Source: Nonomuraea indica
GTDB taxonomy: Bacteria > Actinomycetota > Actinomycetes > Streptosporangiales > Streptosporangiaceae
Length of the DNA: 64,000 nucleotides
Direction of reading: 5' to 3'
Assembly: GCF_002850745.1 (NCBI RefSeq)
Contig: NZ_KZ559472.1
Location: 228,313-292,312 of the forward strand
The position numbers were made by a program, and so were the translations under genes. Below, piece by piece: positions 59,948-64,000 of this stretch; within the stretch, counting starts at the first letter, position 1, and each line of letters begins with the position of its first letter. A model generated the notes under the pieces. That model ran no database searches and was not told the origin of the DNA. It saw only the letters and a program-made list of their open reading frames with translations.

Positions 59948-61011
59948 GCAGGCCCAATCTCGCGCTGATCGGCGCCACCGGTGCCGTGGGCACCGTCATG
60001 CGTGACATCGTCTCCGGCCGCGCTGACGTCTGGGGCGAGATCCGCCTCGTGGCCTCGCCCCGCTCGGCGGGCAAGGTGCTGAAGGTGCGCGGCGAGGACG
60101 TCGTCGTGCAGGCGCTCGCGCCCGAGGTGTTCGACGGCATCGACATCGCCATCTTCGACGTGCCCGACGAGGTGTCGGCCGTGTGGGTGCCGATCGCCGC
60201 CGAACGCGGCGCGATCGCGATCGACAAGTCGGGCACGTTCCGCATGGACCCCGACGTGCCGCTGGTCGTGCCGGAGGTCAACCCGCTCGACGCGCGCCGC
60301 CGCCCGCGCAACATCATCTCCACGCCCAACTGCACGACGCTGTCGATGATGGCGGCGATGGGCGCGCTGCACGCCGAGTACACGCTCAAGGAGCTCGTCG
60401 TCGCCTCCTACCAGGCGGTGTCGGGCGCCGGCGTGGCCGGCTCGGCCCGGCTGTACGACGAGGTCGAGGCGCTCGCCGGTGACCGCTCCGTCGGCCAGGT
60501 GGCCGGTGACGTGCGCAAGGCGCTGGCCAACAAGCTGCCCGACGACTCGCCGTTCCCGGCGCCGATCGCGTTCAACGTGGTGCCGTGGGCGGGCTCGTAC
60601 AAGGACGGCGGCTGGGCGTCCGAGGAGCTGAAGCTGCGCAACGAGTCGCGCAAGATCCTCGGCATCCCCGACCTGAAGGTCTCCGCGACCTGCGTCCGGG
60701 TGCCGGTCGTCACGACGCACTCGCTGGCCGTGCATGCCCGCTTCGAACGGGAGATCACCGTGGCCGACGCCCACCGGGTGCTCCAGGCCGCGCCGACGGT
60801 GGTGCTCATGGACGACCCGGCCAACGGCGTCTTCCCGACGCCGATCGACGTGGTGGGCACCGACCCGACCTACGTGGGCCGGGTCCGGCAGGCGGTCGAC
60901 TTCCCCCACACGCTCGACCTGTTCGTGTGCGGCGACAACCTCCGCAAGGGTGCCGCGCTCAACGCCGCGGAGATCGCGGAGCTGGTCGCGGCCGAGCTGG
61001 CCGAGGGCTAG
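59944..61011 (+). CDS. asd: Aspartate-semialdehyde dehydrogenase
   Basis: 355 residues; reduces aspartyl phosphate to the semialdehyde. NADP-binding GATGAVGTVMRDI is at the N-terminus and the catalytic Cys130 lies in STPNCTTLSMM. SYQAVSGAGVAGSARLYDEV, a substrate loop, and the C-terminal domain with RVPVVTTHSLAVHARF are also present. ATGA overlap with lysC shows one operon, ended by a strong hairpin 10 bp after the stop. Confidence 0.96.
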
Positions 61012-61021
61012 CACGTTTCGG

Positions 61022-61051
61022 GTCCCGCCGGGCCTGACGGTCCGGCGGGAC
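61022..61051 (+). terminator. Terminator of lysC-asd
   Basis: 10-bp G/C stem GTCCCGCCGG/CCGGCGGGAC extended by three more pairs (one G-U) to a 4-nt loop, followed by TT. Ten bases after the asd stop. Confidence 0.85.
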
Positions 61052-61156
61052 TTCGCTGTGCGCGGCCGGTGGTCCGAGCCCGGGATGTCCGGGCACGCCT
61101 GGTCCGTGCGACGGCGGTTCCGACCACGGTGATTCCGGCCGCGCCTGCCCCGGCCC

Positions 61157-61261
61157 GGTGGTTCCGGGCCCAGTGGTTCCGGGCGCGGTGGTCATGGGCG
61201 CGGTGGTCATGGGCGCGCCTGCTTCGGGCACGGTGGTGCCGGGCGCGGTGGAGCCGGGTTT
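61157..61261. repeat. 15-bp minisatellite downstream of asd
   Basis: Seven consecutive 15-bp units of the type GGTGGTnnnGGGCGC. Units at 61157-61171 and 61172-61186 are near-identical, those at 61187-61201 and 61202-61216 are identical, and three more degenerate ones follow. It lies between the lysC-asd terminator and the 3' end of a convergent gene. No gene is supported inside it. Confidence 0.8.
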
Positions 61262-61307
61262 CGGGGTGGTGAAACGCGGCGGGGCGGGACCGGTACGGCG
61301 GAAGCCG

Positions 61308-62084
61308 CTACCTGAACATGATGTCCCAGTGGTCGGACTCGTCGGCGTAGACGGTGCCGGAGGGCGCGCGGTAGAGGCGGGCGCCGTCGCCGCGGACGCC
61401 GTGCGGTTCGCTGTGCTGGGCGATGTACCTGTCGATGCAGGCGTTGTGCGAGATGTCGAGCTTGTAGCCCTCGCCGTGGCTGAAGCGGCCGGGGGCGTGG
61501 CCGACCTCGGTGCCGCCGGTGACCATGATCGGGCAGTCGCTGGCGTGCTTGAGTGCGATGATCCGGGCGATGGTGCCCGTCCGGACGGAGTCCAGCGACG
61601 TGCAGGTGGGCACGTGCCGGTCGGTGCACCGGCCGCTGGACCGGTAGCGCAGGCCGGCGCCGAGCAGGTATGTCGCCGCGTGGTCGTGCGACATGCGCAC
61701 GGTCGCGCTGCGGTGCTTGACGCGCCCGAGGTCGAGCAGGGGGAGCGTATGGTGGGCGGTCGCCGGACCGGCGCCCGCCCGCCTGCCGCCGGCCTTGCGG
61801 TGCCTGCCGTCGCCGTGCAGGTGGACGTGCCAGGGATCGGCGACGCCCCGGTGCCCGGCGGCGTGCCGGTCCTGCGCGACGCGCGGGTGCCGGAGGACGT
61901 ACCGGTGGGAGACCTGGACGGGCTCCGCGAGGTGGTACGTCCGAGTGATTATTCGTGGCGTCGGCCGCAGCTCCCGGTCGGGTGCCATGGGAGCGGCCGA
62001 GGCGGCCGGCGCCAGCGCGATTATGGAGATCTCAATGCCGAGGAGCATGGCCACCAGGGGCCGAGCGGTTCCACGTATCCACAT
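61308..62084 (-). CDS. Secreted M15-like putative metallopeptidase
   Basis: 258 residues with a signal peptide (ARPLVAMLLGIEISIIALAPAASAA). The middle is Arg/His-rich and low in family resemblance. The C-terminal domain has ASDCPIMVTGGTEVGHAPGRFSHGEGYKLDISHNACIDRYI and DESDHWDIMF, where His and Asp of SHGEGYKLD plus the later DHWD suit the His-Asp-His zinc site of peptidase M15-type enzymes. Possible cell-wall peptidase. Its stop faces the 15-bp minisatellite. The start at 62084 gives a credible signal peptide. Confidence 0.62.
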   Translation of the reverse strand: MWIRGTARPLVAMLLGIEISIIALAPAASAAPMAPDRELRPTPRIITRTYHLAEPVQVSHRYVLRHPRVAQDRHAAGHRGVADPWHVHLHGDGRHRKAGGRRAGAGPATAHHTLPLLDLGRVKHRSATVRMSHDHAATYLLGAGLRYRSSGRCTDRHVPTCTSLDSVRTGTIARIIALKHASDCPIMVTGGTEVGHAPGRFSHGEGYKLDISHNACIDRYIAQHSEPHGVRGDGARLYRAPSGTVYADESDHWDIMFR

Positions 62085-62232
62085 GTCGATGCCTTTTCGC
62101 GGAAATAGCCCTTCCGCCTGAAAACATCAATCCCATGCTTCACACCGGTTGACCCCCGTCCCAGGGCTATTTTTGCCCTGTGGCGGCGATCACCGTGCGG
62201 CTCCATGACCTAACGCCGTTTGAAGCCGTAAA

Positions 62233-62910
62233 GTGACGAACGTGTCCGAAGCCCGAAACCGAGGATCGGAGAGCACCAGAGAGGTCATCGTCGAGACGGC
62301 CTTGCGACTGTTCCGGGAGCGTGGCTTCGAGGCGACGACCATGCGCGCCATCGCCGCCGAGGCCGGGGTATCCGTGGGCAACGCCTACTACTACTTCGCG
62401 GGCAAGGAGGCGTTGATCCAGGCGTACTACGACCGCGCCCAGGCGGAGCACGAGGCCGCCTGCCGCGAGCTGCTCGCCAAGGAGACGTCGTTCGCCGCCC
62501 GGCTCAGCGGCGTGCTGCGTGAGTGGGTGCGTGTCTCCGAGCCGTACCACGAGTTCGCGGTGAAGTTCTTCAAGCACGCGGCCGAGCCGACCAACCCGCT
62601 CAGCCCGTTCAGCGCGCAGAGCTCGCCCGCGCGCGAGGCGTCGATCGCCATCTACCGGCAGGTGGTCGAGGGCTCCGCCGACCGGATGAACGCCGAGCTG
62701 CGCGAGGAGCTGCCCGAGCTGCTGTGGCTGCTGTCGATGGGCATGGTGCTGTTCTGGGTGCACGACACCTCGCCCGGCTGCGAGCGGACGCACCGGCTGA
62801 TCGACGTCACGGTCCCGCTGGTGGACCGGCTGGTCGGCCTGTCGCACCTGCCGGGGCTGCGCGGGATCACCAAGGACTTCATCGCGGCGGTGCACGAGCT
62901 GCGCGCGTAG
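62233..62910 (+). CDS. TetR-family transcriptional regulator
   Basis: 225 residues: HTH REVIVETALRLFRERGFEATTMRAIAAEAGVSVGNAYYYFAGKEALIQAYYDRA, then a ligand domain with FAVKFFKHAAEPTNPLSPFS. GTG at 62233 or 62242 are both possible starts. It is followed 66 bp later by an F420-type oxidoreductase gene, with a 22-bp palindrome in the gap. Divergent from the M15-like gene. Confidence 0.9.
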   Translation: MTNVSEARNRGSESTREVIVETALRLFRERGFEATTMRAIAAEAGVSVGNAYYYFAGKEALIQAYYDRAQAEHEAACRELLAKETSFAARLSGVLREWVRVSEPYHEFAVKFFKHAAEPTNPLSPFSAQSSPAREASIAIYRQVVEGSADRMNAELREELPELLWLLSMGMVLFWVHDTSPGCERTHRLIDVTVPLVDRLVGLSHLPGLRGITKDFIAAVHELRA

Positions 62911-62924
62911 CGCCCCCCAACCTC

Positions 62925-62946
62925 CCATACCGTCCGGTTGGTATGG
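62925..62946. promoter_or_regulatory. TetR-type operator before the LLM oxidoreductase
   Basis: Inverted repeat CCATACC (62925-62931) / GGTATGG (62940-62946) with an 8-nt centre; 9 of 11 positions match when extended to the dyad. It starts 14 bp after the tetR stop and ends 30 bp before the LLM start, the expected place for repression of the downstream gene by the adjacent regulator. Confidence 0.65.
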
Positions 62947-62976
62947 TCCCCGTACCGATGCCGAGACGGAGGCCGC

Positions 62977-63936
62977 ATGACGCAGAACTGGGGCATGACG
63001 ATCCCCTTCCAGGACCGCTCGCTCGCCCGCTCGCGCGAACTCGTCGAGCAACTGCCGGAGCTGGGGTACACCGACGTCTGGTCGGCCGAGGTCAGCGGCG
63101 TGGACGGCTTCGTGCCGCTGGCCCTGGCCGCGCAGTGGGCACCGGGGCTGCGGCTGGGCAGCGCGATCGTGCCCGTCTCGACGCGCGGGCCCGGCCTGCT
63201 GGCGATGTCGGCGGCCACGCTGGCCGACCTGGCTCCCGGCCGGTTCACGCTGGGGATCGGCTCGTCGTCGCCCGCGATCGTCGAGCGCTGGAACGCGGGC
63301 ACGTTCACCAGGCCGTACGCGCGGACCCGCGACACGCTGCGCTTCCTGCGCAGGGCGCTGGCGGGCGAGAAGGTGTCGGAGAAGTACGAGACGTTCGAGG
63401 TCGACGGGTTCCGGCTGGAACGGGCGCCGGAGGTCCCCCCGAAGATCGTGCTGGCCGCGCTGCGCCCCCGGATGCTGCGCCTGGCGGCCGAGGAGGCGGA
63501 CGGGGCGATCACCAACTGGCTGTCGCCGGACGACGTGCGCACGGTGCGGGCGGAGATCGGGCCGGACACGGAGCTGATCGCCCGCCTGTTCGTCTGCGTC
63601 AGCGAGGACGCCGAACGGGTGCGTGCGCTGGCCCGCCGCATGCTGGCGGCGTACCTGACCGTGCCGGTGTACGCGGCCTTCCACGACTGGCTCGGACGGG
63701 GCGAGGTGCTGCGGCCGATGCACGAGGCGTGGGCGGCCGGCGACCGGCAGGCGGCGCTGCGCGCCATCCCGGACGAGGTGGTGGACGCGCTGGTCGTCCA
63801 CGGCGACGCGGCGGCCTGCCGGGCGAGGATCGGGGAGTACGTCGCCAACGGGCTCGACACGCCGGTGCTCGCGCCCGTGGCCGGCGGTGAGGTGCCGATC
63901 GCCGAGGCCGTCCGGGCGCTCGCTCCGGGCGCCTGA
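62977..63936 (+). CDS. LLM-class (F420-dependent) oxidoreductase
   Basis: 319-residue luciferase-like TIM barrel. Motifs: MTIPFQDRSLARSRELVEQLPELGYTDVWSAEVSG, VSTRGPGLLAMSAATLADLAPGRFTLGIGSSSPAIVERWN (phosphate/cofactor loop), and PPKIVLAALRPRMLRLAAEEADGAITNWLSP. This is the F420 subgroup common in actinobacteria. ATG at 62977 has GGAGG 4-5 nt upstream; a longer frame begins inside the operator. Likely controlled by the upstream TetR protein. Substrate unknown. Confidence 0.9.
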   Translation: MTQNWGMTIPFQDRSLARSRELVEQLPELGYTDVWSAEVSGVDGFVPLALAAQWAPGLRLGSAIVPVSTRGPGLLAMSAATLADLAPGRFTLGIGSSSPAIVERWNAGTFTRPYARTRDTLRFLRRALAGEKVSEKYETFEVDGFRLERAPEVPPKIVLAALRPRMLRLAAEEADGAITNWLSPDDVRTVRAEIGPDTELIARLFVCVSEDAERVRALARRMLAAYLTVPVYAAFHDWLGRGEVLRPMHEAWAAGDRQAALRAIPDEVVDALVVHGDAAACRARIGEYVANGLDTPVLAPVAGGEVPIAEAVRALAPGA

Positions 63937-63938
63937 GA

Positions 63939-64000
63939 GCGACGTGCCGGCTCGGGGCGACGTGCCGGCTCGGGGCGACGTGCCGGCTCGGGCGACGTGC
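63939..64000. repeat. 18-bp tandem repeat at the right edge
   Basis: Units GCGACGTGCCGGCTCGGG at 63939-63956 and 63957-63974, a third lacking one G (63975-63991) and the start of a fourth cut by the window end. Begins 3 bp after the LLM stop codon. The full extent cannot be seen. Confidence 0.85.

Overview
The window is very GC-rich double-stranded chromosomal DNA from an actinomycete. GTG starts are common, strings of genes overlap by 4 bp (ATGA/GTGA), and the gene content is typical of Actinobacteria: ino1 for inositol/mycothiol, F420/LLM enzymes, a SoxR-type MerR regulator and TadA-associated proteins. Gene order resembles the core of mycobacterial and streptomycete chromosomes. ino1-padR-ponA-glycosyltransferase-rpsF-ssb-rpsR-rplI-dnaB matches Rv0046c-Rv0058 of M. 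tuberculosis, and ffs/dnaX, ybaB-recR, lysC-asd and tadA match its Rv37xx region. A non-mycobacterial, Streptosporangiales-like genus (for example Nonomuraea) is my inference from memory and not from any search.

Layout. 1-11.1 kb: end of idi; padR-ino1 with a palindromic operator; a three-gene envelope operon (bifunctional penicillin-binding protein and two polyprenyl-sugar-type glycosyltransferases); nfo; two small membrane proteins; the rpsF-ssb-rpsR-rplI operon with a strong terminator. 11.3-16.7 kb: a polar amino-acid ABC importer, an APC permease and a MATE exporter. 16.7-20.5 kb: a DnaA-box cluster followed by dnaB interrupted by two inteins. 20.6-29.2 kb: an APH-family kinase, then an IclR-regulated operon pairing 5-dehydro-4-deoxyglucarate dehydratase with a five-gene peptide-type ABC importer. 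29.2-31.7 kb: decayed DNA (an IS5-like transposase remnant and other debris) around a secreted tripeptidyl-aminopeptidase-like hydrolase. 31.7-43.8 kb: regulators and accessory genes (lrp-soxR, SMP-30 lactonase, ABC-2 exporter facing a two-component system, a second beta clamp, MarR/monooxygenase/NmrA set, GntR, XRE-TPR, PH-domain operon). 44-46.4 kb: upp and the TadA operon with two tandem TadA-associated paralogues, then tRNA-Ser(CGA). 46.4-52.1 kb: Zn peptidase, LysE and MFS exporters, TetR, a serine hydrolase with an unusual N-terminal extension, tRNA-Ser(GGA). 52.2-61.0 kb: SRP RNA, dnaX, a GAF regulator, ybaB-recR-DUF5063, lysC-asd. 61.0-64.0 kb: an M15-like secreted protein and a TetR-LLM cassette.

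The most notable content is the replicative helicase gene with two inteins of different mechanistic class and different homing-endonuclease fate, preceded by a cluster of DnaA-box-like sites. Several clear palindromic operators sit beside cognate regulator genes (PadR, MATE promoter, Lrp, MarR, TetR/LLM). Three short-period minisatellites lie directly downstream of stop codons or terminators. I found no CRISPR array, no intact insertion sequence, no prophage and no biosynthetic cluster. I did not find a clearly undescribed defence or signalling system; the best candidates for novelty are listed as findings.
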